Counted from the first letter of the stretch, positions 34,409-45,118 are shown. The stretch: 64,000 bases of DNA from Larus michahellis (GCF_964199755.1 NC_133913.1:6984201-7048200), one strand, 5' to 3'. Translations and numbers: made by a program. Notes: generated by a model from the sequence alone, not told the origin.

Positions 34409-37400
34409 ATGCGGCAGTGCCAGGGCACAGGGCTGGCGGGGCTGGCCGCGCTGCTGCTGGGTGCGTGGGGCTGGCGGTGGTGGATGGGTCCAGGGCTGTG
34501 CCCGGCGTGTTCCCCGGGGAGCCCAGCGCCAACTCTTCCCTCTCCTTCTTCAGCCTCTCCTTCCCCCTCCTGCGTCTGACATCTTTTGTGCCCCTTTCCA
34601 AACCCTCCGAGTCTTCCTATTCTTCTTCTCCCTCTTTCGTCACCACTGTAATAAGTAACTAAAGGTGATTTGCTGATCGAACAAGTTAAGCAAGAGGAAC
34701 GAACCCATTGTGGCAGTCTTGAGAACTCCCTGTTTAACCAGAAGAGACATGTCCACAATGTTATCTTGCTACACCAACATGGGAACTCCTGTTTGACAAA
34801 AAGCTTAACCACAATGTTATCAGAATGTATTGTTTTAAGCTGATTCTGTGACCAACATTTTATCTAAACTACCTCAAGCAAGAAGCTACAGAGGGGCTTA
34901 CCGAAGATGTCGAAACCGACCTCCGTGAACATAAAAAGAGCTGCTCAGCTTGCTTGAATTTGCGAGCCTTTGGTGGAGCTGCGACTCCCCGGCCGCCCAG
35001 CGCTGCTTTTGCCTTCCTACCTCAATAAATATTTATTGAATCTAAGTTGGACTCGATTTATTTTAAATTCAACTATAACAAATTTGGTGCCGTGACTCGG
35101 ATCCAGACAGCTGACTCGGAATTCAACTCTGGGAGGGCACCCCATCTTCGGATGGTCCCAGAGGAGATTCCGACTTAGCTCACCTGGATTTTCCGAACTG
35201 AGATAGGAAAGCAAAAAGAAAAGAGAAAGGAGATACTGCAGTTCCCCGTAATTTTTGTGCACGAAGATCCGGACGAAGACTCGGGAGTGAGTAAGTATAT
35301 TGCGGTTCCGTTCGGTCGGGGATTGGGTACCCGGGTGCGAGTGACTGAGACGTCCACTGGGCTTAGTAGCCCACCGGACGAAGTGAGTGTGGACCTCCTA
35401 ATAGTGCGGTTCCCATTGTCCGCGAGGGCGTGGGCCACGAACGGAGGGAAGTGAGTGAATTTTGAGTGAAAGAAGGCACTTTCGGAAGATGGGACAGAAG
35501 AAAAGTAGGACTTCTGGTTCCATGCAGGAGATACGGGGTGGGGGTGGGCTCTCCGATATACCCCAAGATAGCCCGTTAGGCCTAATGATTAGATATTGGG
35601 ATAGTTCCCCTTCTCGAATAGGGAAGTCCAAGGAGAAATTGGTCTATTATTGTATGGAGGTATGGGGAAGAAAACAGATAAGAAAAGATTTATATTGGCC
35701 AATTCATGGATCCTTAGAGGTTTGGATATGCCAACAATTAAACATATATGTTAACAACAAACGACCATTTAATAAGGAGGAGAGTGAATACGCCTTTTTA
35801 TGGATCCTGGGCACGGCTCAGGCTGCTAATTTGTTTCCATTAAAAGAAAAGAAAAATGATAGAAAGAAAAGGTGGGATGTAGATGAACCTCCAGCGTCTC
35901 CCCCACCCTATGTTCCCCCTCCGCAAGATCCTGAGCAAGATCTCCCTCCAACAGCCCCCACAGAACCTGGGGAAGAGGCTCCTCCTTCTAATCGAAGAAT
36001 AACTAGAAGTCAAACTAGAGAAAGGAGGGAGGAAAACTTGTTGTATCCCTTAAGGGAGACTGCTATGGGGGGACCACAACCCGGAGTTGGATTTGTATCT
36101 GTACCCCTCAGCTCCGGGGATGTGAGGGAATTTAAGAAAGAAATGGGACACTTGTTAGAGGACCCATCAGGGGTAGCAGAACGTTTTGATCAATTCCTCG
36201 GGCCTAACATTTATACTTGGGACGAGATGGAGTCTATTTTAAAGATCTTGTTCACAAACGAAGAACGAGGAATGATCAGAACAGCAGGCATGAGGCATTG
36301 GGATCAGAGGCATCAGCATGGTCCCGCCGGAGATGTAAAATGGCCCTTACAGTAGCCCAATTGGGACAATCAAGACCCCGCACATAGAAATAACATGATT
36401 GATCTCCGGGATATGATAATTCAGGGGATTAGAGATTCTGTACCCAGAGGGCAAAATATTAATAAGGCCTTTAATGAACAACAAAAGAAAAATGAAACCC
36501 CCACCGAATGGCTGGAAAGATTGAGAAAAAGTTTACAGCTATATTCTGGGTTAGACCCCGATAGCCAAGTGGGTCAAGCCCTGCTGAAAACTCAATTTGT
36601 AGCTAAAATCTTGGACAGATACAAGGGAAAAGTTAGAGAAAGTAGAAGACTGGCAGGGAAGAGGGTTAGATGAATTATTACGAGAAGCTCAGAAGGTGTA
36701 TGTGAGAAGGGAAGAAGAAAATCAGAAGAAACAAGCCAGAATCCTGATGGCAGCTGTAAGGGAAGGACAAAATCAGGGCAGGAGAGGAGAAAGTCCCCGG
36801 AAGGGCCCAGTAGAACCGAGAAGAAGAAGATTTAGTTCGCAGGACATAGAATGTTTTATTGTCGCAAGAAGGGACATCTACAGAGAAATTGTCAGAAAAG
36901 AATGCAGGATGAGATTTTTAAGGAAGATTAGGGGGGTCAGGGGCTCTATTTGCTGGTGACCCCTAAGGTTACCGAGCCCTTGATAAAATTGAAATTGGGT
37001 CCTCAGCATGAAGTATTCGAGTTCCTTGTGGACTCAGGTGCCGAAAGATCAACAGTCCAAAAGTTACCATCTGGATGTGTTGAATCAAAGGATAAACTCC
37101 AAGTAATTGGTGCAAAGGGGGAACCTTTTAAGGTGCCCCTGATAAGGAATGTAACAATAGAAGCCCCAAATAAATATGGAGTGGGAACATTTTTATTGGT
37201 CCCAGAAGCTGAGTATAACCTCTTGGGACGAGACCTGATGGTGGAATTAGGAATCAATTTGGAAGTAGAGCAAGAGAAATTAAAAGTAAGATTATGCTTA
37301 TTAACTGCAGAAGATGAAGCCAAGATTAATCCAGAAACTTGGTATAGCCCAGGGTTGGTGGGAAAATTAAATATCAAACCGATCACAGTCTCCATAAGAG

Positions 37401-40400
37401 ACCCAGACCAGCCAATTAGGATAAAACAATATCCCATCTCTAGAGAGGGGAGAGAAGGGTTGCAGCCAGTAATTGAGAGACTTTTGGCCCAAGGGCTTTT
37501 GGAACCCTGTATGTCTCCCCACAATACTCCCATATTGCCCGTAAAGAAGCTGGATGGGTCCTATTGTTTAGTACAAGATCTGAGAGCCGTAAATGAACGA
37601 ACCATTACCCGGTTCCCTGTGGTGGCTAACCTGCACACTATACTTAATCAGTTAAGTCCAGATTATAAATGGTATAGTGTTATAGATTTAAAAGATGCTT
37701 TTTGGGCTTGTTCCTTAGAAGGAAAATGTAGGGACTATTTTGCTTTCGAGTGGGAGAACCCCAAGGCCCATAGAAAACAACAATTACGGTGGACCGTTTT
37801 GTCCCAGGGATTTACAGAGTCTCCGAACTTGTTTGGACAAGCTCTGGAACAGTTACTGGAATCATATGAATTAAGTCAGGGACTAATTCTAATACAATAT
37901 GTGGATGATTTATTGATCGCTGGAAGAACTCAAGAAGGAGTCAGAAATGAGAGCATCAAATTATTGAACTTTTTAGGCCTCAAGGGATTAAAGGTTTCTA
38001 AGTCCAAATTACAGTTTACTGAAGAAGAGGTAAAATATTTGGGGCATTGGCTCATAAAGGGACACAAGAAATTAGATCCTGAAAGAGTAAAAGGAATTTT
38101 GTCTCTAACAGCGCCCAGTAATAAAAGACAGATAAGACAGTTATTGGGATTATTAGGGTATTGTCGACAGTGGATAGAAAATTACAGCAGTAAAGTAAAA
38201 TTCTTGTACGAAAAATTAACTAAAAACGGGTTGGTAAAATGGTCCCCTGAAGATGAGAATCGTTGGGAAAATATAAAAAGAGATCTGGTAGAAGCACCTG
38301 TCCTCAGTTTACCCGATATCCGTAAACCCTTTCAACTCTTTATCAATGTAGATAACGGGACAGTTTATGGGGTTCTGACCCAAGGATGGGCAGGGCAGAG
38401 AAAGCCTGTAGGATATTATTCTAAAGTACTGGATCCTGTAAGCCGCGGGTGGCCCACCTGCTTGCAAGCAATAGTGGCCACTGCATTAGTAGTGGAAGAA
38501 GTTGGAAAAGTCACCTTAGGAGGTGAACTAAAAGTATACACCCCCCATAACATTCGAGGAGTATTGCAACAACGGGCTGATAAGTGGCTTACAGATAGTC
38601 GACTGCTAAAATATGAGGGAATTTTAATTAACTCCCCTCGACTAGAAATGGAAACCACTTCTATTCAGAATCCTGCCCAATTTTTATATGGAGAACCTAA
38701 AGAAGATTTGACACATGACTGCCTCCAACTAATAAATTTGCAGACTAAAATAAGGGAGGACTTAGAAGACGATGAATTAGACGAAGGAGAAAAATTATTT
38801 GTGGACGGCTCCTCACGAGTGGTTAAAGGACAACGGAAATCAGGTTATGCTATTGTGGATGGGTATACTTTTAAGATAAAAGAATCAGGACCATTAAGTA
38901 AAGCCTGGTCCGCACAAGCGTGTGAGTTATATGCTATGCTAAGGGCATTAAAGCTCTTAGAAAATAAAGTTGGAACTATTTATACAGATTCAAAGTATAC
39001 CTTTGGGGTGGTACATACTTTTGGAAAAATTTGGGAAGAGAGAGGCTTAATTAACGCCCAGGGAAAAGGATTAGTCCATGAAAAGCTAATCTTAGAAGTT
39101 TTAAAGGCATTAAGAGGTCCACTAAAGATAGCCATAGTCCATGTAAAAGGACATCAGAAGGGACTAACCCATACTGTAAGAGGAAACAATCTAGCCGACG
39201 CGGAGGCAAAACGGGCTGCATTATTAATGGTTCAGACCTTGAGAGAGGAACCTGAAAGGCTAAAATTAGATAAAACTTTCACTCTCCAAGAATTGGATAA
39301 GCTAAAACAAATTGGAGCAAAAAGAGATGGTGATAAATGGCTGCTACCAGACGGCAGGGAAATTCTTCCAAAAGGATTAGCTCGGGGAATACTGAATAAA
39401 TTACAGCATAAAACTCATTGGGGAATTCAAGCTTTAGTGGATCAGTTTGAGACAAACTATGCCTGTGTCGGAATATACGATCTAGCTAAAAGGATTTTAG
39501 AGGGATGTTTAACCTGTCACAAAGTGAATAAACGACAACTTAGGGAAAAGGGTCAAGGAGGTCGTGAATTGGCTAAAAGACCCTTTGAGAAAATACAGGT
39601 GGATTTTACCGAATTGCCAAAGGTGGGGAGATATCAGTATTTATTGGTCTTGGTTGATCACCTTACGCACTTTGTAGAAGCCTTTCCAGTGGTAAGAGCT
39701 ACTGCAAAGACAGTTATTAAGATTCTCTTGGAAGAAATTATTCCAAGATATGGGACTGTTGTGGTAATTGACTCAGACCGAGGTCCACATTTCACATCCA
39801 AAGTAATTAAAGAGACAACTGAATTGTTCGGTACAAAATGGGAATACCATACTCCCTAGCACCCACAGAATTCTGGGAAAGTAGAAAGAATGAATGGGGA
39901 GATAAAGAAACACCTAACCAAACTTATAGTGGAAACAAAAATGAATTGGGTTAAATGTTTACCATTGGCTTTGCTTTACATTAGAACTCAGCCAAGAACA
40001 GATACTGGTATATCCCCCTTTGAAATGTTGTATGGAATGCCTTATGACTTTGGGTTATTAGTGGAACACCCAAAAGTCGAGGATAAACTTTTAACAGAAT
40101 ATATTTTAGAACTTACAAAAAGAAGACAGGAACTAAGAAAGAAGGGCTTGGTAGTACAAAGACCTCCCTTGGACATTTCCATACATCGAATCCAGCCCGG
40201 AGACCAGGTACTAATCAAAACCTGGAAAGAAACCTCCCTAACACCCCGTTGGGAAGGACCCTTTGTTGTTTTACTTACCACAGATACGGCTGTACGGACA
40301 GCAGAAAAAGGATGGACTCACGCTAGTAGGATTAAGGGACCTATCTTCCCAGAGAAGTGGACTGTGACGTCGGAACCAGGAGATCTTTGAATAAAGATAA

Positions 40401-42829
40401 GGAAAAGCGAGACCGGTAAATGAACCACTGCAGAAGGGAAGTAAGAGATAGCTTATATCGATGGTTCCAAATACCACCAGGAAATACTCTACGAAAGGTA
40501 TATTTTGCACCTTGGAGTGAAGAAAGGATACCGGACCAAACCGGGGGGGGTGGATTATACAAACTAACAGGAACTCCCCAGGTTTTTCCATTTTGTTGCG
40601 AAACAGAGACGGAGATACCCGAATTGCCCAGAATAGGAGATCTCTGGGGAATACCCTGCTTAAAACACCCTACTTCCGGACATTTATGTTGGGTTGTTTG
40701 CCGATGTCTAAATTGTAATAGAGATTGGTCCTGTGTTTCATTTAAGAGACAACCCTACTGTATGAAATGTCACAATGATTTGATACGTGCCAGGGGACCA
40801 GAGGATCCAGTGGAAATTCGTAAATTATTTTGTGGGTGGGAACTGTCAGTACCTGAACTTTGGGAAGTACATGAAACAGACTGGTATAGAGTTTTAAGAC
40901 AGTGTGCTATAAGATTCGCCTGGAAACGGGCACAACAACCACATAGGTGGAAATATATTTGAGAGATAACTAACTCTTTAGACCTTGGAAATTATTGACA
41001 GGATAACAGCAAAATTCCCCTGAAGACTATCTGCTGCTGCCGAGAAGATCTTGATATCCCGTTGCTCTCTGCAAAGGAGTAGACGAGGAAGGCAGAGAGG
41101 TACTAAACAGTGGGGAAATGAAAGCTGGTATCCTATTAATGGTATTGATTACCATGACTTTAGAAAATGAATCTTAGTTTAATCAGTCACCATGGCTGAC
41201 TACCTTAATTTCTACTTTGGCGGGACCCCTCATGATGTTGCTATTGGCTCTGACTTTTGGACCCTGCGTCATTAATAAATTTGTAACCTTTGTTGAAAGC
41301 AGGTTAGAAAAAGTGCAGCTAATGGTGATGAAGCAATCAGAACTGGAAATGAAAATTATACCGAACGAAAATCCTGAATTAGATGCAGCTTGTGAGGTAT
41401 TGTCTAGGTTTGATCAGCAAATCACTTATAAATAAAAGAAGGGGGGGATTGTAATATGTAACTAAAGGTGATTTGCTGATCGAACAAGTTAAGCAAGAGG
41501 AACGAACCCATTGTGGCAGTCTTGAGAACTCCCTGTTTAACCAGAAGAGACATGTCCACAATGTTATCTTGCTACACCAACATGGGAACTCCTGTTTGAC
41601 AAAAAGCTTAACCACAATGTTATCAGAATGTATTGTTTTAAGTTGATTCTGTGACCAACATTTTATCTAAACTACCTCAAGCAAGAAGCTACAGAGGGGC
41701 TTACCGAAGATGTCGAAACCGACCTCCGTGAACATAAAAAGAGCTGCTCAGCTTGCTTGAATTTGCGAGCCTTTGGTGGAGCTGCGACTCCCCGGCCGCC
41801 CAGCGCTGCTTTTGCCTTCCTACCTCAATAAATATTTATTGAATCTAAGTTGGACTCGATTTATTTTAAATTCAACTATAACAACCACCTCTATTGGTAC
41901 AAGCCTCCTTGCATGCACGCCTGATTTTTCATGCACCCTCTCCCTCCCCTGTGCATTCAACAGTACTTATTGCCCTCAATATAGCCCTCTCTCCTTCACT
42001 CTAAGAACCCCTCTACCTCTCTACTCTTCCTCTCTTCCCTCATTGATCTTCTGACCCATCTCTGCATGCAACTACCATCCCTAAGCCCTCTTCCTGCTCC
42101 CTGAGGTCCCTTTCTCTTCTTACCCTCTGCTTCTCTCATATATGTAGGCACAAGTTTGCTTTCTGCATTGTGCCATACATCCACTCATCCCCCTGTGCAT
42201 TCACCTTTTATACTTCTGAATTCATCCCTCCATCCTTCACTGTAACACACTCACCTTTCCTGTCCTTCTGCCTCTCATCATTCATCCATCCATCCATGCA
42301 CCTGACTTTCCTTCTGTCTCTCCAGGCATCATTTGCAGTTTCCCTCCCAGACTGCTCCCCTTGTTCCTCACATGCCAGGATCACACTCCATCCCTGTTGA
42401 TGAGCTCCCTGTCCCCAGTTGTGCCAGTCTGTCTCTGTCTCACTTCCACTCTTTGTAACGATTTCTTGGGGAAAAGAGCCATCTGAGCTGGGCGACCATT
42501 CTTGATTTTTGTTCTTTCCTTCTCTTTCTCAGCAGTGGCTGTGGGCAGAGCCCAGGTGCTGCAGGGGCCGTCAGCAGAGACCACCGAGGGCACTGAAATC
42601 AACATCACTTGCTCGCACCCCAATATACAGACCATGGAGTTCATCTACTGGTACTGTCAGCTCCCAGGACGAGGCCCTGCATTGCTCCTGAGCACTCACA
42701 AAGACTCCAAAGAGCTGCGGGACCCGCCGGGGCGGCTGTGGGTGTCGGCAGACCGCCGCTCCAGCGCCCTGTGGCTCACCCGGCCCCGGCGCGGGGACGC
42801 AGCCGTGTATTACTGTGCCGTGGGTCTCC
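34409..42829 (+). CDS. T-cell receptor alpha/delta V segment, subgroup B copy 2 (V-B2), provirus in its leader intron
   Basis: The leader exon 34409-34460 encodes MRQCQGTGLAGLAALLL and ends in phase 1 at a GTGCGTG donor. The V exon 42533-42829 follows a TTTCTCAG acceptor. It has the first Cys (ITCSHPN), framework 2 Trp and a final AAVYYCAVG, with no stop. Joining the two needs removal of an intron of about 8.07 kb that contains a whole provirus in the same orientation. In V-B1 and V-B3 this intron is under 0.9 kb. The provirus brings its own promoter and two poly(A) signals, so transcripts may end early. Framework 2 reads YWYCQLPG where V-B1 has YWYRQLPG, adding an unpaired Cys. Coding potential is intact; usage is doubtful. 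Confidence 0.8.
34647..35080 (+). repeat. 5' LTR (434 bp)
   Basis: Begins TGTAATAAG and ends AACTATAACA. A CATAAAAAG TATA-like box lies near 34931 and the poly(A) signal AATAAA is at 35024-35029. By eye it differs from the 3' LTR at two positions only (34654 A versus T; 34840 C versus T). Confidence 0.95.
35085..35102 (+). other. Primer binding site, tRNA-His type
   Basis: TGGTGCCGTGACTCGGAT lies four bases after the 5' LTR. This is the site I know for histidine-tRNA-primed class I elements. Confidence 0.8.
35103..35488 (+). other. Proviral untranslated leader
   Basis: The region between primer site and gag ATG. It should hold the splice donor and packaging signal. I see no frame that clearly encodes a leader protein, although short open frames exist. 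Confidence 0.5.
35489..36931 (+). pseudogene. Endogenous retroviral gag, interrupted
   Basis: Would encode the Gag structural polyprotein (matrix, capsid, nucleocapsid). The ATG at 35489 starts MGQKKS, with Gly2 for myristoylation as in gammaretroviral matrix. A PPPY late-domain motif (35900-35911) lies in a Pro-rich linker, followed by capsid. Three interruptions are visible. The first is an in-frame TAG at 36353-36355 within capsid. The second is a frame change near 36620-36640. The third is a compensating frame change near 36855, just inside the zinc knuckle, whose CCHC residues are otherwise still encoded. Gag closes with a TAG at 36929-36931 that is in the same frame as pol. Confidence 0.9.
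36932..40390 (+). pseudogene. Endogenous retroviral pro-pol, one nonsense codon in integrase
   Basis: Encodes protease, reverse transcriptase, RNase H and integrase in one frame, in phase with the gag stop. The long open part is 36950-39859. Protease has the D-S-G-A active site at 37031-37042. Reverse transcriptase has YVDD at 37898-37909. RNase H has its first Asp in L-F-V-D-G-S at 38804. Integrase has an HHCC-type region, Asp codons at 39602 and 39776, and Glu at 39884, which fits D,D-35-E. A TAG at 39857-39859 falls between the second Asp and the Glu. The frame then reopens to 40390 with a GPY/F-type end (WEGPFVV). Apart from that single stop the whole region is open. Confidence 0.93.
40420..40962 (+). 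CDS. Unrecognised 180-residue Cys-rich proviral ORF between pol and the env remnant
   Basis: An uninterrupted frame starting MNHCRREVRD, 30 bases after the pol stop, where a simple gammaretrovirus would already have entered env. It has no signal peptide or membrane segment. Cysteines cluster at residues 90-117: C96-L-N-C99 and C114-M-K-C117 form a C-x2-C-x14-C-x2-C pattern typical of a zinc ribbon, with C90, C94 and C105 nearby. The C-terminal half has several Trp residues, and the end is basic (W-K-R-A-Q-Q-P-H-R-W-K). I do not recognise the family. It could be an accessory gene, a captured host domain or part of an unusual env leader region. Being open while gag, pol and env are broken may reflect youth or chance. 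Confidence 0.6.
   Translation: MNHCRREVRDSLYRWFQIPPGNTLRKVYFAPWSEERIPDQTGGGGLYKLTGTPQVFPFCCETETEIPELPRIGDLWGIPCLKHPTSGHLCWVVCRCLNCNRDWSCVSFKRQPYCMKCHNDLIRARGPEDPVEIRKLFCGWELSVPELWEVHETDWYRVLRQCAIRFAWKRAQQPHRWKYI
41118..41435 (+). pseudogene. Endogenous retroviral env remnant
   Basis: In one frame, a short hydrophobic signal-like start (MKAGILLMVLITMTL) is followed by a TAG at 41175-41177. It then resumes at a membrane-proximal segment (SPWLTTLIST), a hydrophobic membrane span (PLMMLLLALTFGPC) and a cytoplasmic tail ending at 41435. The surface subunit and most of the transmembrane ectodomain are missing, so the deletion probably joins near 41175. No receptor-binding or fusion region remains. 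Confidence 0.85.
41434..41448 (+). other. Polypurine tract
   Basis: AAAAGAAGGGGGGGA directly before the 3' LTR: the plus-strand primer site. Confidence 0.85.
41450..41883 (+). repeat. 3' LTR (434 bp)
   Basis: Same length as the 5' LTR. Poly(A) signal AATAAA at 41827-41832. Followed by the target duplication ACCAC at 41884-41888 and the rest of the V-B2 intron. Confidence 0.95.
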
Positions 42830-42868
42830 CACGGGGAGAGGAGCAGGGGCTGCGGCCGGGCAGGAACC
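42830..42868 (+). other. 23-RSS of V-B2
   Basis: Heptamer CACGGGG, a 23-base spacer and nonamer GCAGGAACC (42860-42868), identical in heptamer and nonamer to V-B1. Confidence 0.8.
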
Positions 42869-43456
42869 GTCGCGGGCGGGGCCGGGCGTGTGTGTCGGGG
42901 CCTGGGGGACAGCCCTGCGCGGGCCCGCCAGGGGGCGCTGCCGCTCCGCCCGCCGGGGCCGCCTCGCCCCAACCGGCCCCAACCGGCCCCTCGCCCCGGT
43001 CCGCTTCCCTCGCCCGACCGGCCCCGGTCCCGGCAGTGGCAATCCCGCACGCCCAGTGGGACGCACAGAGAAATCCCCCGCCACACTGCCGCCGCCGCCG
43101 GGGCAGAAATGGCGCCCGGAGCGCTGGTCGTGTCCGGCGGGGTCCGGCAAGGAGAGATGGCAGCCGCCGGCCCCGCTGGCGCCCGCCCAGGAGCAGCGCC
43201 TTTCTGCTCTGCAAAGGGCTGCGGGCGGCAGAGATCCACCTGCCCACGGGCAGCCGCCCAGCCCTCTCTCCTGCCGCATGGACCGCCCACTGCTGACATG
43301 GAACATACAGGGCCTCTTCTCGGCCTCTTGACTTTCCCCACGAGGATGCCGAGGGAACCCTGAGCAGCTGCTTTTGTCTGCTCTGCAACCACGGGGACTC
43401 CAGGGCGCAGTTGCCAATGCCAAACCTGCCTTAGAAAAGGACAGCCAGAAAGGGTT

Positions 43457-45114
43457 TGTTATAGATTGTGGCCCAATAATTGACAGGAACCAGTCCAATT
43501 AATCAAATTAGTTTATTAAGCAAGCGGCAGCAAGCAAAACAGCGCTGGGCGGCCAGGGAGTCTTTGCTCCGCCAACGGCGCACACCCACTTCCCGAAAGT
43601 AGCTGATTATATACTCTTCTGGTTCCCGTATATGTGTCAATCCTGGTATATTCTGTGTCTGAGCGACGTGTTGCTAGGGGGTTGTTGCGTGAAACGGGGC
43701 CAAGCGGTTTTGGCAGAAGATAAACCCCCTTGCATTCTAACACTCCTCACCGAGGTGGGAGGCTAGGTGCGGCTAGGTTTAAATTCTTAGTGATGCCCAA
43801 TTCAGCACTATCAGTCCAATCGCGTTTAATATGTATTAAACTACTACGATTTGGATACACTAATAGTGGACTGCACCTTCAGTCTAGTCGTGCTCCTGAA
43901 CTAGCACGGCCTCTCTCAAGTTTTGGTCGCGTTCAGTGAGAAAGCGGAACGACTAGCTACTTAAACAGTGCAGTTTATTTAAACAACAGATATACAGGTT
44001 CTTTAGGATTGCCGGTGATAAATACACTGTCTGCAAAGCACGTGCAAATAAAGATATTGCTAAGTATACAAACGCGCGACAAAATTATAAACGATACAGC
44101 CTGGCTATAAATGTAGGGTAGAGATTCTCTAGAGAAATTTCTAAGTCCCCGAGAAAGCGCTCAGTGTAATCGAAGTCTTACCCAAAGGCGTCCCTATGGG
44201 GGGGAAGAAAGGCTCAGCCCGTCGACTGATCCCGGAAATCAGCGGTGGAATTCTTCGCGATGGTGTCTTCCCTGACATCCCCTCTCTCTTGGGCTATTTT
44301 TATATTATTTTTTTATCTTCAAAGTGGAGTTTGAGTGACTTTAGTCATATGTACTTTTATTATGATTAATGTATTCAAGGAGGAGTGTTCACACCTCAGG
44401 GGCGGATAGCCTCCGGGATGGAGGTGTGTTTTGGTACATTGTGGTGAGCAAAGTTCACACAAAAGGACAGCATTTCATCAACATTCGACGAAATGTTGGC
44501 TTGGGTAGCGTGTAGGCCGCTTATCAGTTCCGCAGTACCATCTCGTCCCCATATCTGCTATTCGTCACAAGGGAAGGCCACGGAACAAGCGTGTTCCGTT
44601 CCATCCCTCGTGTAGTTTCGCAGACAACCTTGTACAGGGAATCACAGATGTTGCATTCTTCGTGTGCTAGCTGCGGCTGTATTCTACCTCAGAAGCCTCT
44701 TGATTTTATGACTTTCCTTAATGTGTGAACAATGCTGTATTTTTGTATTCTTGGCCAATTTAGTAATTATTCCACAGGGGTCGGTCTTGTCCCGCCTCCT
44801 GGTGGTCATGAGGCTGAAGGCTCCTCATCTTTATCAGTGTCCTTGGGGAGACTCTTTTCAGCTTATCGCACAACTTAGCTCTTCCCTTTGAAGTGTTAAA
44901 GCACACCAGATGCCTGTGATTTAGGCCTTGAGGTGTCAAAGCGCACCAGACAGCACACCGGATGCCTGTGATTTAGGCCTTGAGGTGTCAAAGCGCACCA
45001 GATAGCACACTGGATGCCTGCGATTTAAGTATCTGAAGAGTCGAAACATTGTAATTTTTCACCAGCCTTTAAGAAAGCCTGATTTGATTAACAAACATGA
45101 TTTTATTTATTACA
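43457..45114 (-). mobile_element. Probable solo LTR of a second endogenous retrovirus (about 1.66 kb)
   Basis: An insertion absent from the matching V-B1 flank (the empty site is at about 21481). It starts TGTTATAG, ends TTATTACA, and is flanked by a 4-base direct repeat GGTT (43453-43456 and 45115-45118). On the minus strand it ends with AATAAA about 55 bases before its terminus, the same layout as the LTR of the full provirus, so I infer minus orientation. No gag, pol or env frame is present. The length is unusually large for a solo LTR, so a non-autonomous element is an alternative. Confidence 0.6.
44890..45027. repeat. Tandem repeat inside the 43.5-45.1 kb element
   Basis: Three copies of a roughly 52-base unit starting GAGGTGTCAAAGCGCACCAG. 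The first copy lacks about 12 bases. Confidence 0.85.
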
Positions 45115-45118
45115 GGTT

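Larger units (their letters stand above)
34647..41883 (+). mobile_element. Class I (gammaretrovirus-like) endogenous provirus with env deletion
   Basis: A complete provirus outline: LTR, primer site, gag, pol, an extra reading frame, an env remnant, a polypurine tract (41434-41448) and a second LTR. It is flanked by the 5-base direct repeat ACCAC (34642-34646 and 41884-41888), which marks the insertion target. The intron sequence on either side joins cleanly to match V-B1 (CCCCACCTCTGTCGGTA region near 19890). The tRNA-His-type primer site, the in-frame UAG between gag and pol, a single zinc knuckle and an integrase GPY/F-type end place it among class I elements. It cannot encode a full set of proteins as it stands: gag and pol carry stops and frameshifts, and env is nearly gone. 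Confidence 0.95.

Noticed and set aside
36395-36673. A separate small gene starting at the ATG at 36395
   Set aside because: It is the continuation of capsid in the gag frame after the internal TAG, not an independent gene.
42571-43392. Long antisense frames (up to 273 codons) in the GC-rich V-B exon and 3' flank, also near 20566-21421 and 60024-60722
   Set aside because: Open frames on both strands and in several phases at once, Arg/Ala/Pro/Gly-rich, explained by scarcity of stop codons in GC-rich DNA; no family signature.
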